Source: Trichosphaerium sp. ATCC 40318 (taxonomy: Eukaryota; Discosea; Flabellinia; Trichosidae). Taken from it: 64,000 nucleotides of DNA. Positions 45,384 to 56,443 of the stretch are shown piece after piece. Positions within the stretch are counted from its first letter, which is position 1; each line of letters begins with the position of its first letter. Both the position numbers and the translations under genes were made by a program. A model generated the notes under the pieces. It worked only from the letters and a program-made list of their open reading frames with translations. It was not told where the DNA came from and did not search any database. The DNA is taken from positions 1 through 64,000 of the forward strand of contig JALMLS010000571.1 in NCBI GenBank assembly GCA_038496445.1, written 5' to 3'.

Positions 45384-48158
45384 TCAATTTTGTTTGTAAG
45401 GTAGCAAGAAGAATCGAACAGGTAATTCCTTACTTATTTCCAAGTTTGTTATCTCCATGGCATTATCACTTACAGTGAACTCGATGTCTTTTGGTTCGAA
45501 TATGCTACCATTCTTTACTTCTCTTAGATTACGAGGACCGATTGATGTTGCATTGATTCGACTTGATAATCCAAACACGAGGCTGTCTATTCTGTGATCT
45601 ACAAAATGCCAGTGATCGCTTATATCGACGTGACACCAAAAATTGCTGTATCCACTTGCATCAAAACTAAACATCAACGTCAGAAAGAACAAGTATTTTT
45701 TGATTCCAAAAAAACAACTGTTGAAGAAAGCCGTTGAGAGTTTCAATGAAAAACAGTTTAGCCAGTGGAGTATGCTTGTGTTAGTTGCTAAACGAGTGTA
45801 GAGTATAATTGAGAAACATTCATATGGCAGAATAGGTATGCACTACGGTACCTTACTACTACTATGAGCATCGTATCATCATTTCGTATAACTTGAGTGA
45901 GCGACCTTATTGATTTTATTGGATCTCCTTGATCTGATGACTTTATGATAACGGAATCAATATCCCCTGTCCGTAGTATATGCCTAAAAATCAATATTAG
46001 AATGATAGACAAGCACGTGTCGAGTTGTGAGTGCTTAGCATATTCTTTTTTATTCTTTCAAAAGAAATACCTCATTTGCGGAAGCTTTATTGATTGGAGT
46101 AACGGCTTGACTGTGGTTTTCCAACCAGGTTGTGCGGTCATATATTTTTCAACGGATTGAAATAACGTCATACCTTTAGCTCCAGAGATAAGTACTGACG
46201 CCATTTGAACCTACAACAAAAAACCGGTTTTAGAACAAGATTATCAAAGTCTGTTTTGATGATTTCTCTTTTTTTTGCGTTAAAAATTTTTGCACGTGTT
46301 TTTTTTTCCTTTGTTAGACATACCGCAATCTCATTACCATGAGGTTCTACGCCCCATCCTCCATATAGCTGAGAATAAGTCATACTAGGCTAACAAAATG
46401 ATAAACACGGATGTTGGAACAAAGATGAATAAGTACAAGTGGCATGTGGTTGTTTCTTGCGTTCTTCACATAAGCATAAGAAGCTTGGAGTGGCAGGTCA
46501 TATTTTATGGGTATTATAGTAGGTGCACATCCAGCGATATAAAAATCAAGCCCTTTTTGAAAAGAAAACTAAAGTTAGAGCACAGACATTCACTGACTTA
46601 AACTAAAATTATCACTTACCCTGTATATCACCAATACCTGAGAATGCTCCGTTGTGTCTGTTTGTTTTACCTCCTTGATAAGTGAGTACACTTGGGTATC
46701 TAGAAATTATTACGAATGATGGTAGAGACGAAGGAAAGTAAGTACTGGTTTTGAACTTGTATTGATGTTTCAAGTGTCTCTCTTAAGGATTGGTCGAGTT
46801 CTCCGTCATTCTCGTCAGCTAAGAAAGCAGCAGAAACAAAATTATATCTCTGTGAAGCGTCTACTCCACTCAATGAGGTTGCCGAAACCCAGGCGTAGAA
46901 ACCATCTTTTGCAGTCAGACTGTTCAGGAAATCTTGAACAGAAATATTACTACAAAGCATTTCTGAACCAACTACCAACACAGTGTCTATTCCAGCGGAC
47001 TTAAGCTCTTGCCAGTTAGTATCGTTTCCCTATTGTCCTGGTATAAGCAAATCGTAATAGGTGTGCAAGAGGAAGTGTAATAATTACATACACCAGGAAA
47101 GGAGCAATCAGTGCTCCTTGGCCATACTTCAACTGGAAACCGTTGCTCAGGTGTACGTCCACCATTTGCAATACTTGTGCCATTGTTGAGTAAAACACGG
47201 AACGAAAAATACTATTTGAGTTTGATTAACACTCATGCAAGACTGTAAAGTAATGTTGTACCTCGCCTCGCTTCTTGAAAATACCAGAATCAAAAGTTAA
47301 TACAATATGCTCTTGCGGGCCAAGAATTGCTGGTAATGTAGGTTTTGAAACTACAGGAATACCATCAAAGAGTACTGAAGAAATAGTGGACTATAAACAA
47401 TCAATAATACGCTTACTGGTAAAAAACAAGCAAGAAAGTAGGTAAACACGTGCCGTTTGTGTTGTATGGTAGTTATGCACGTGTGCTATCCAACGTTGTG
47501 GATATGTATCCGTTAAAGGTGTTATCCATGTTACGAGCGTTGAATATGTCTGTGGCATCCACATTCCTTCAAAACAAGTACCAGCTTGAGAAGTAACCTA
47601 AAGAGAAGCCAAAAGTTTAGTTTTCCATTTTCGTTTTCGTGTTTCTTATTTTTTTGGTAATAAGAGACGTACTGTTATTGTAAGAGGTTGTTTACCATCA
47701 AACCATGCCACATTTCTAGAGTGGAATGATACAACGAGTTGTCTAAGGGTGACGCTAAATTAGCTTCTTTTATTTGTTTAGAGTTTTTTGTACCGCGTTG
47801 TTTGCACGTAGTTCGGCCGTGCCCAATCGAAATAGGTGAAATCTGGTGAAACTGTAGCAAGACCTACGGCAGATTGGCCGTTTATGAGCACACTATCTAA
47901 AATGCCAAAAACAGCAGTGTTCGGGATTGTAGCTATCAAGTGCACGCGTCCACCGTCAATTGGATCTGGTTGTTTGTATTCTGGGTAGACATCCCTTGGA
48001 AGGAAGTAATCTGCAATAATAAGCGCCTGAATACATTATCTATGCTTGCCTTTGCGGTACTGGCCATACACTTGCATGTTTCCGCACTGAGCTTTAGATT
48101 CAGGTTGGCATACGCCTAATATTGCGTACAACGCTAACAACAGTAGTAAGCGTTGCAT
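45384..48158 (-). CDS. secreted protein, glycoside-hydrolase-like, unassigned
   Basis: Many exons. The signal peptide MQRLLLLLALYAILGVC is followed by a Cys/Gly-rich start (KAQCGNMQVYGQY). Readable segments: YFLPRDVYPEY, GGRVHLIATIPN, WITPLTDTYPQRWIAH, ILGPQEHIVLTFDSG, GNDTNWQELKSAGIDTVLVV, KDGFYAWVSATSLSGVD, DIQGMDVYVAGCAPTI, TYSQLYGGWGVEPHGNEIAV, and a beta-rich tail (FWCHVDISDHWHFVDHRIDS). Alternating hydrophobic strands with IDTVLVVGSE and MDVYVAGC look like a TIM barrel, with a beta-sandwich at the C-terminus. The catalytic residues could not be identified. About 700 aa, extracellular by its signal peptide. It may be a carbohydrate-active enzyme of a family I do not recognise. Confidence 0.55.
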
Positions 48159-48406
48159 CGAACGATAGATCAACTTTTCTATCAACCGCGGAAAAAAATC
48201 CGTTAAGCCAAGGAAACCATATTAGAATGACTTGCTATATTGGTACGGTGATTAAGTGTAGCTAACTTCCTTTTTCGGCGCTAAAGTAACCTACTTGGTA
48301 CACCAACAAGTCGTAGTTTGTTTTTGTGTACTACTCTGTAAAAGACAAACATGACATTCTGAGCTAAGCCAACTTTTTGTTCCAACACAAATAAAACTCC
48401 ACCCTT

Positions 48407-49702
48407 ATGGAAGTACAGCAAACCCAACAATCTCTGCCGCATTTGATAGTGTTTCAGGTACCCGATAACTGTTTAGTAAGCAATATTTGTAATTTCGCAA
48501 TATAGCATGGTTTGCATGGTACAGAAGATGACTTTGCTAACATGGTTGGCTTGTTTAGTAAAGATAAGACTAATTCAATTATGGTGGTACGTTTTTACAA
48601 ACAAATGGCAGTATATTGATTGTGAAAGTAAAGCATCGCCTTGTGAATGGTGCAGGGAGAACAGAAGAAGGAGTTAGAAAATGTGGAGAGATTATGGCTA
48701 AAGAGGTATAATAACGACTCCCTACGCGTACGAATACACTAATTGATGGTTTGTAAAGCTCGTTGACTACACTAAACAAATTCAACTTCCAGACAACTCC
48801 AAACTATCTATTGTAGGCCATTCTCTGGGAGGTATAACTGCACGGTATGCCCTAGGTGAATTATATCGTTCAGGCTTCCTTCAACGTTTTAAACTTTACG
48901 TGCGTTTCCCAAAAACAAAAAAGTAACTAACGCTCCGGTTAGATGTACATGTCTATTGCCTCTCCACACTGTGGGTCAATCAGATCAAAGAAAAGTTTTT
49001 TTACGCCCTTAGCACACTTTGTAACTCGTCGATATAATCAAACAGGTACACGCACGTGGAGACACAGACACTAGAGCGTTGTGGCACCAAAAAATCCCCA
49101 AAAACAGTTTCCTCTTTTTTTCTCATTTTGTATCGCCTACACCAATATCGGCTAGTCATAGCGAAGTATCGTATAATTATAACGTGATATTAATTCGAAA
49201 TAATGATTTAAATTGTTTTATAGGTATAGATTTGATGATGGAAGACGAAGAAAATATTATGACTCGTATTTGCAAATCGCCTTATATTGACGCCCTAGCT
49301 GCTTTTGAAAAACGTGTACATTACGCTAACATAGCTAATGATATATCTGTACCTTTCTGTACATCGGCACTACTTCCAAAAAACCCTTATCGATCAGTGA
49401 TTGGCAAGAAAGGGTCCAAACAAATTCTGTCAGGGTCAGAAAAATACCCGAATGTTGTCAAGAATCAACTTGATGTTGATGATATTGAAGCTGCATTACA
49501 GACTGGTTTTAGTGATCAAGAAAAGTCAGAAGATATTATAAGTATCATAAAAGCATTGAGAGCTCTTGAGTGGAAGCGTTTTGATGTACACTTTAATAAC
49601 TATGCTGCACATATTCAAATTGTTTGGAAGATCTGGCGCCTAGGTTCACAGAATGTTGCCCAACACGTGGTTGATGTTTTAGAAGGCACTATAACTGTAT
49701 AA
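48407..49702 (+). CDS. DUF676 putative lipase / serine esterase
   Basis: About six exons; ATG at 48407. The alpha/beta-hydrolase marks are the oxyanion HGLHGTEDDFANMV, nucleophile elbow SIVGHSLGGITARYALGEL, the downstream SIASPHCGS, and late His-containing SVIGKKGSKQIL. This order matches the ROG1/DUF676 lipase family. The last exon (49220-49702) is long and helical (VDDIEAALQTGFSDQEK). There is no signal peptide, so it acts inside the cell, probably on glycerolipids at membranes. Catalytic Ser is present; the His near NNYAAHIQIV fits the third triad position. It is divergent (248 bp) from the secreted glycosidase-like gene. Confidence 0.8.
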
Positions 49703-49792
49703 AATAAATAAAAATAGGACACTGGAAAGTGTAATTCAAAGTAACATTACTCTGTGCTTCCAATATTAAAACCCTCTGTGTTTACATTAGTT

Positions 49793-50315
49793 CTAGGTAA
49801 TTAGAAGAGAACGGTAATTACAATGCTTTATTAACTTACCGTCCTCATTCCACTCCTTGTATTCTCCCTCCTTGCTATTATTTACATAGTTACATTTCAC
49901 TTTTAGTTGGCCATTACTATGCCATTCCTTGCATTCTCCTTCTTGCATTCCATACATATACTGACATTGTTTGACCAATTGACCATCGTCATTCCAGAAC
50001 AAGTACACTCCATGACGTTGACCATGCCTCCACGATTCCATGCGTGTTGTAATTGTAATACCTTTCTTGTTTACAATCCTAGTTTTCCACTTGCCATGTT
50101 TTTTACACCTATAATCAAACCTTGTAGAAGTCGCTGTAAATTTCGAAAGCAATGGCCACTTCTTGTAAAGGTGATAGTCTAAATCGCTAATATCAAGTTG
50201 TAACTCCAGTGGAAGATAAAATAAGTGATAATGGCCTGAATTCGGGCTCTTTATCTACAATACTATCAGAATTATTTACCACCTAACTTCACAGTACTGA
50301 GCGTTTCAGTGCCAT
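49793..50315 (-). CDS. F-box-like / MORN (YwqK-type) repeat protein, intact paralogue
   Basis: Two exons: a six-codon first exon (MALKRS, ATG 50315), a 44-nt intron, then IKSPNSGHYHLF and the F-box-like LPLELQLDISDLDYHLYKKW. FTATSTRFD and the basic KKHGKWKTR follow, then four YwqK repeats (SWRHGQRHGVYLFW, QYMYGMQEGECKEWH, NYVNNSKEGEYKEW). It shares the TATSTRFD core and layout with the frameshifted gene at 14439-15142, 35 kb away. About 160 aa, shorter than that paralogue, because the repeats end at CNYRSLLIT. MORN_2 repeats mediate protein contacts; with an F-box-like N-terminus a ubiquitin-ligase adaptor role is possible. Confidence 0.7.
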
Positions 50316-50545
50316 GGTTCCTGTTAGAAAATGAACTCTTGTATTCTCTGGTTGTGTCCTCAAGTGATTGTTCGTATTAAAAGCAGCAAGACAGGGCTGT
50401 GTGTTCAAAGAATGGATACAAGAAATAATTGGACCAGTACAATTGTGTAGCCTTGCTCTGCGGTAAAATGTGTGCTCACTGTTTGACACTTGCTGTCGCA
50501 TTAGATTTCGCATAGTAATATGCCTTACAAGTGTTTTAAGACTGT

Positions 50546-51825
50546 ATGGATCGTCTTACAGCACACGTACTCAAATTAGCATACAAAGCACCAGATTTAG
50601 GTCCAGACGCATTAAAGAGTACTTTTATTACATGCATACACCTTTTTGTTAATTGGTTCGTTCAGAAAAACGCGAAACGCGTATAAAAGTGCTAAAAGGA
50701 TATAAAAGACGTAAGCGTGCTATGCCTAGTGGATTTTGGCAAGATTTAGACAATCAGCGGTATTATCTAGATAACATGGTTGCCCCCAGGATGCGTATTA
50801 TGACATACGATGATTGGTATGCGTCAGGCGTCGATCAACTCATTTATTACGCTGGAGACTTCCTCATGAAGAAGTACGTTTACAAACACATCTCGAGCTC
50901 CACTCGATGCTATATCTCATTAAAAGTTCATTATCAGTGTTGAGGTTCTTTTAGGATACTTTTTCATAATCGTTTTTTTAACACGTGACATTTTAAATCA
51001 CTCACGTGTTTGTCCTTAGACACAATAAGTCCCTTTTTGGATTGCTCAAGGCTAATTACCCAGAGATAGACTGGGAAATTACAAAGTTTAGGTATGTGAT
51101 TAATCACGTCAAAAGTGCTTTGCAACAAGTTCTACTTATTCTAATATGTTTTCTAGGCGTGTTCCTAACAATCACTGGGAGGATATAAAAAACCAGCGTT
51201 TAAAGTTTGATGATATTGGAAAACAACTTAATTTTAAGACATTTGATAATTGGTATCTTGTTAATTGGAAGCAATTAAGCAAGCATAAATGTAGGGGACT
51301 ACTTGCAAGGCACGTTTTAATTTGTAAAATGAGAACATTCTTTTTGGTTAGAACTCAAAGTTTTGCATGCGTGTCAGGCCTTGTCTTTTATTTAAAATTA
51401 GAATGCTGACCTAATTCTTTAAAATAGATACAGCGACTGCATATCAAGAGCACTTGTAGCTATTTTTCCTCAATATCCTTGGGACATTGACAAGTTTGTG
51501 TACGGAAATCCTTGTTTTATTTTTGGATTTTTTTTGCAATGTCTTGGTATTCTATGACTTGCACTTATGCTCAGTCTTATTTTATAGTGTTCTACCTAAG
51601 CGTGAGAAGTTTATTTGGCGTAAATCAGGGTTTTTCGAAACTGCAGAAGAGCTGTTTAAAATAAAGACAAGAGATGATTGGTATCATGTATCACAACAGC
51701 AGTTACAAGATCTTGCTGGTAGTGCTATATTGCAGTATTGGCCAGAACCTCTTATAGAAGCATATCCATCATTTGAATGGGATATCGAACTACTAGCTAA
51801 GGCGAAAAAGGCGACGCAGAGGTAA
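50546..51825 (+). CDS. DWY-repeat protein, function unknown
   Basis: Six in-phase exons (50546-50618, 50666-50873, 51020-51091, 51157-51309, 51428-51499, 51588-51825) give 271 aa. After a basic N-terminus (KRETRIKVLKGYKRRKRAM) come three copies of a ~65-residue module: W...NQRYYLDNMV, MTYDDWYASGVDQLIYY, LLKANYPEIDW; then W...NQRLKFDDIGKQL, TFDNWYLVNWKQLSKH, AIFPQYPWDIDKF; then FIWRKSGFFETAEEL, TRDDWYHVSQQQLQDL, AYPSFEWDIELL. I know this module from arbuscular-mycorrhizal fungi and algae, where it often accompanies zinc-finger or nuclease domains, but no role is established. The intron at 51310-51427 has a GC donor (AG|GCACGT). Confidence 0.75.
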
Positions 51826-52437
51826 AAAAAACCCCCCTGTCATCTTTGTTTAGTATTGCCACCTTCTAATATCTTTCATAGAATGCTCGTACTGCACACT
51901 GCTGAAATTTTTAACAACGGGTATTCCAAAATATAGTTTACGTTTAAGACTCCCTTGCTAGTTTGTTCCCTCATCTTGTATAAAATTTAATAAAGGCGTT
52001 CGGCAAATTATTACCAAATTTGGAGGTATTGATTTAATTAACGGATACCCAATGCTTCAAAGCCCACAATAAATTGTAACAATTTTGTACGGAGTAGCGA
52101 GCCTTAAATCGATTTCTATCACTTATGCCAATCCTGGTAAAGTACGATCGTTGTCTTGGATAAGTGCTGATGTATACTCTAGGTTGTAAGGAATACTTTT
52201 TTATTATACTACCGATATAAGCTATTTGCTTTGGTTTAATACGATTGCACTTAGAACACACTGCGAAGATTATCGCCAAAAAAGTCTTCGTCTTCTTTTT
52301 CTTTGTGGTTTTGCTCCTGATTGAACTTGAAGCTGTAGAAGAGCAGGTCCAAATCCAGCTTCTGCAGCTGCTTGTTGAACGGCTGACCAAGGTACATGCA
52401 CGTTCTTTGGTACTACGGATTATAAGTTAGCAAATAC
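51826..52437. other. 612-bp gap between convergent genes
   Basis: Minus-strand frames here are low-complexity (Lys/Thr/Ser runs) and do not join the hydrolase gene. A 26-bp stretch (52036-52062) resembles one in a NUBPL intron (see findings). Confidence 0.35.
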
Positions 52438-54646
52438 TTAGAAGGACTGGTCAGAATTACCTGTTCCGACTCTTTCACTGGTTTGGAAAAGACCTTCAGA
52501 ATAGCAAGTGTCAATGTTTATTTGATCACTTTCAGCATCTCCAAATTCAGCGGTTTCACGGTTTAGGACAGCGAGGAAACGGTCCATCATTTTGTCATAC
52601 CAGTACATGGTGTATGGAGGAACGACTGATAGGGTATCATTAGAAAAAAAACTTTTCATTTCTAACAATGGAAGTAAAAATGTAGACGTACACAGACTCT
52701 CAGAAGGAGCTAACATAGCATGTGGTACGCCACAAATATTACCCTTTGTGTCAACATCACATCCCTCTTGAATACGGTACATGCACATGTTAACCTGAGT
52801 GATAAATAAGTTAGTAAAACGACAGCTCTAGGAGGGAGTTTTTACCGTTCCACGTGTACTTTTTGAGTTAATAAAACGCGCTGCTTGCCAGATAAGTGAG
52901 TTTCTTGTTATACCATCACGCTCAACAGCAATAACTTCTGTTCTAAGGTTTCTTGTTCTTGATTTAGAAGCTTGAATGATAGATTCACCAGCAGCGGCAT
53001 GAGCAGCAGCGAGATTTTTAACTTTGAAGCTATTTAAGTAACGTAAGATTCAACTTTGATTTGTGTGCTATAACTTACTTGCAATAACCTGCACGTGGGT
53101 CTACATCAAGCATGTGTCTTCTATCCCTTGCGGCAATGCACTTAGCACCCCAACCGTAGTTATCAGAAAGAAGTTTGTCTTTCTATTAATCCACAGATTT
53201 AGAAACGTGCAAAAAACAACAAAATAGTACCTTAGCTTGTGAAAAAAGAGGGAACTCTTCAGGGTTTCTGATGAGATCACTAAAAAGTGACCTGAATACA
53301 ACTTGAATATCAGAGTATTGATTCCTTCAAATAGTATAAGCAAAGATCCAAAAAGAAAGACAACTTCTTTGAAAAAAAAACTCTGAAAAATATCACGTGC
53401 ATTGGGGTACCACCACGCTTTTTAGCGAATGTAGTAGCTAATTTCAAATGTGCCATTACTTTAGAGTTTACTGGTTGTGCTGTTCTTGATTGCTGGTTTG
53501 CATATTCGTGGAGGCATTGAGTCAAGTCCATCTCTAATCCTGTACGTCTTGCTTCCTCTTCGCATTGCTGAACATGTCTATCAAGAAGAGGCTGGGTCAT
53601 GCCAAAGAATGGGGAGAATAATACTTGGGTTTTGTAACTAAAGCGTATACGACGGCTAACAGACTACAGGGTAACAAAAATAAGTGACTGACGGATTTTA
53701 GTGTTAAAAATTGATCATCCTGTTTTTTTTGTTTAAACATCAACACCGTTAACGTACAGCTCTTGAAGTAGCAAGTATGCTTATAGCTGATCCCATGCTC
53801 AAACCCATAGTGTGTACAGGTACAATTCTGTCTAAAGTTGCAAGTTCCTAGCGAAAACAATAAGGTCGGGTTTTATGATTGAAAATGTTTTGCTTGTGAT
53901 GGTACACTTACACTTTGTACGAGTCTGTTCATTCTGTCAACGTATTCGATGTATTGCTGTGGATGCGTAGGTAATACTATTATACAAAAAAACAGAGTGA
54001 GCATTGATAACGAACAACTGTAGTTGTTGTGAACTAAAACGAAGACTAAAAAAACGTACACTCAACGGAATCACCATGAGCACATTCATCCTCTTTACAG
54101 TTTTGTGGATCGAATATCTTACCATGACCAACCATAAGAGGTACGAGAGTAACATACCCGTTCTTAGCAAGGGTTTCTCCAATCCTAGTCATGGAATCGG
54201 GACAGGCTAGTAAAAAACAAGGTTGTTAAAAAACCGGCTGGTTAAATTAGGCAAATAAGGAAAGTTTACCTGTGTATCCATGGAACAAGATGATTAATCC
54301 TTTAACTTCACCTGTTGGTATCCATTTTTGTGGATAACAACGAGCATCTCGGTTTTTTTGATTAACTATACCACATGCGTATGTTAGCCATGGTCTACAA
54401 AGAAACATTCATTAGCAGTGACCATTACAAAGTTCAGCCGAATCCAAAAAAAAATTCGTAAAAAGTGTTTGACGTTTTTTTTTCGTACGAGCGTCTTTCG
54501 CTGCATTCCTTCTCTAGATCAACTTTTCTAGCTCCTGTAGCAAAAGCTAAAGCGATAATTGCTAGACTCACAACAAACCTATTTCAGTGGTTAGCCTGTG
54601 TATTAAAGTACATGATACAACAAACGTACAAGTATTGTAGTTGCAT
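52438..54646 (-). CDS. secreted alpha/beta hydrolase (lipase-like)
   Basis: About ten exons. The first (ATG 54646) is MQLQY, joined to LFVVSLAIIALAFATGA, giving a signal peptide. Then PWLTYACGIVNQ, CYPQKWIPTGEVKGLIILFH with GYTACPD (oxyanion HG), NGYVTLVPLMVGHGKIFDP, the nucleophile elbow HTMGLSMGSAISIASY (GLSMG, catalytic Ser), FSPFFGMTQPLL, TLSVVPPYTMYWY, and a Cys-containing tail. Numerous cysteines (about 12) suggest a disulfide-rich extracellular enzyme. The family is most like secreted lipases/esterases of the alpha/beta hydrolase superfamily; the precise substrate is unknown. The catalytic His was not localised with certainty. The stop codon is at 52438-52440. Confidence 0.7.
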
Positions 54647-54996
54647 TAGAGCTGTTGTAACACCGTGGAAAGAGGAATCTAAATGACCTATTTCAGCAAG
54701 TTGAACCAAAAAAGGCAATACACAGTTGTGTTCGTGAACCAAGAAACCTGGCGGTTGGTACACACGCTATAAGTAGTGTGTTGAATAATGCGTGTTTGTA
54801 GCATTCTGAAGATAAATCGCCTTATTGGTAAACTTTTAATGTAAATTTCTTTTATTAACGTAGAAATTACGTATTCGCGCACGAAAAATCACCCGCTACG
54901 GTATTATAAGCTGCAAGTTTATCGAAGTACCTTTTTTTTTTTCGGGAAATTTCGAAAAAGCAAAAGTTTGAACGTTGTTCATAAGAGGTGAGCGTC

Positions 54997-56331
54997 TTAA
55001 TCCTCGAAAACTATTTCTGGTGTTTCTTTTGGCTTTTCTAGAGATTTCAGAACATTCTCAGCAATCTTTTTATAACTTTTGGCACCTGTACAAGTAGTGT
55101 TAGCCAAGTTGATTTCACGTGCTTTTTTTTTGTACCGAGGGAATCAGATTCTGAAAAACTGAGAGGACAGCCCTCATCTGCACCTTTTCGTATGTTTGTG
55201 TCAATTGGTACATCTCCTAGTAATGGTACGTTCATCTTTTCTGCTAAATTCTTCGCGCCGTCTTGACCAAAAATGTGATAGATTTTATCATCTTCGCCTT
55301 TGAAATAGCTCATGTTTTCAACAACTCCAAGAACCTAACAAGGGTATCGTAAGGTTCTAGTTTGAATATCTATATGTATACTTACTGGTACTTTAACCTT
55401 TTCGAACATGTTAATACCTCTAACAACATCGGCGAGTGCTGCAGGTAAAGTTAATTTAAATCAATTAAAATAAAACGCACCAATTGATTGTGGTGTGCTC
55501 ACAATTACAGCTCCATCTAATGGTACACTTTGAGCGATGGTAAGCTGAGCATCACCTGTTCCAGGTGGCATATCTATCACAAGTACATCAAGCTCACCCC
55601 ATTCAACATCATTGAATAATTGTCTAATGGCTGAAATAACCTTTTTTGGAAGGAAAAACGTCAAAAGAAAAAATACTTGTTTCTGAAATATGATCGTACC
55701 ATCGGTCCACGCCATACTATAGCCGTTGCTTCTGATACCAAAAATCCCATAGACATACAGACAATACCATGGTTAGTGAGTGGCATGAGTTTCTTCTTAT
55801 CAGGATCAACAGACGCCAATTTTCCTCTGACATAAATCACTTAAAAAACCCCAACTTTTGACAGATTGTCATGCGTCGCACGTACTCCAAACCCATAGCT
55901 GTTGGTATAGACGGACCATAGATATCTGTAAGATGTTGTAAGCAGATAGCAGCGGCTTCGAAAGCGTTTTACATACCAGCATCGAGAATACCCACTTTCT
56001 TGCCTAGTTTAGTGAGCTCTGCCGCGACGTTGGTTGCCACAGTCGTTTTACCGACACCTCCTTTTCCTAAATGCGGTTATTTCGATAATTAACGGATACC
56101 CACACGCCAATTGCTTCAAAGGGTGTCTCAGATATTTGACATACCTGATGCTACGGCAATCATGTGTTTGACGCCTGGCACATTGAATTTAGGTACATTT
56201 GGACGCTGAGCGCCAGCGTTGAATCGCTTGATGCTTTTTGTGCTGGACTGAACGGAAAACCGCGTTCTGTGCACCTAAGTAGCTTAGAATCCTAATTTAG
56301 CAACAACACGTACTACAGCAGTTCGCAACAT
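54997..56331 (-). CDS. NUBPL/Ind1-type P-loop Fe-S protein, mitochondrial
   Basis: About seven exons. The presequence [19 protein letters not shown] leads to [19 protein letters not shown] (Walker A with the deviant Lys), [60 protein letters not shown] and [13 protein letters not shown]. This is the Mrp/NBP35 family; the mitochondrial leader points to Ind1/NUBPL, which supplies 4Fe-4S clusters to respiratory complex I. Oddly, the position of the invariant CPxC cluster ligands reads [16 protein letters not shown], with no cysteine. The tail [16 protein letters not shown] is acidic. The gene diverges from the DNA methyltransferase gene with 112 bp between starts. Confidence 0.85.
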
Positions 56332-56443
56332 GACTCCACAAGCAATATTACAACAGTATATTGTACTGGTTTTAAGTCAGAGTTGATTACTTGTTCATAT
56401 AAAATAAACTTAAATAGCACCTTGTGGCTTTCGGCAGTTTGGG
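56332..56443. promoter_or_regulatory. 112-bp bidirectional promoter region
   Basis: The only sequence between the start codons of NUBPL (-) and the DNA methyltransferase (+). A CATATAAAATAAAC stretch at about 56396 may be an A/T-rich core element. Inference from arrangement. Confidence 0.35.
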
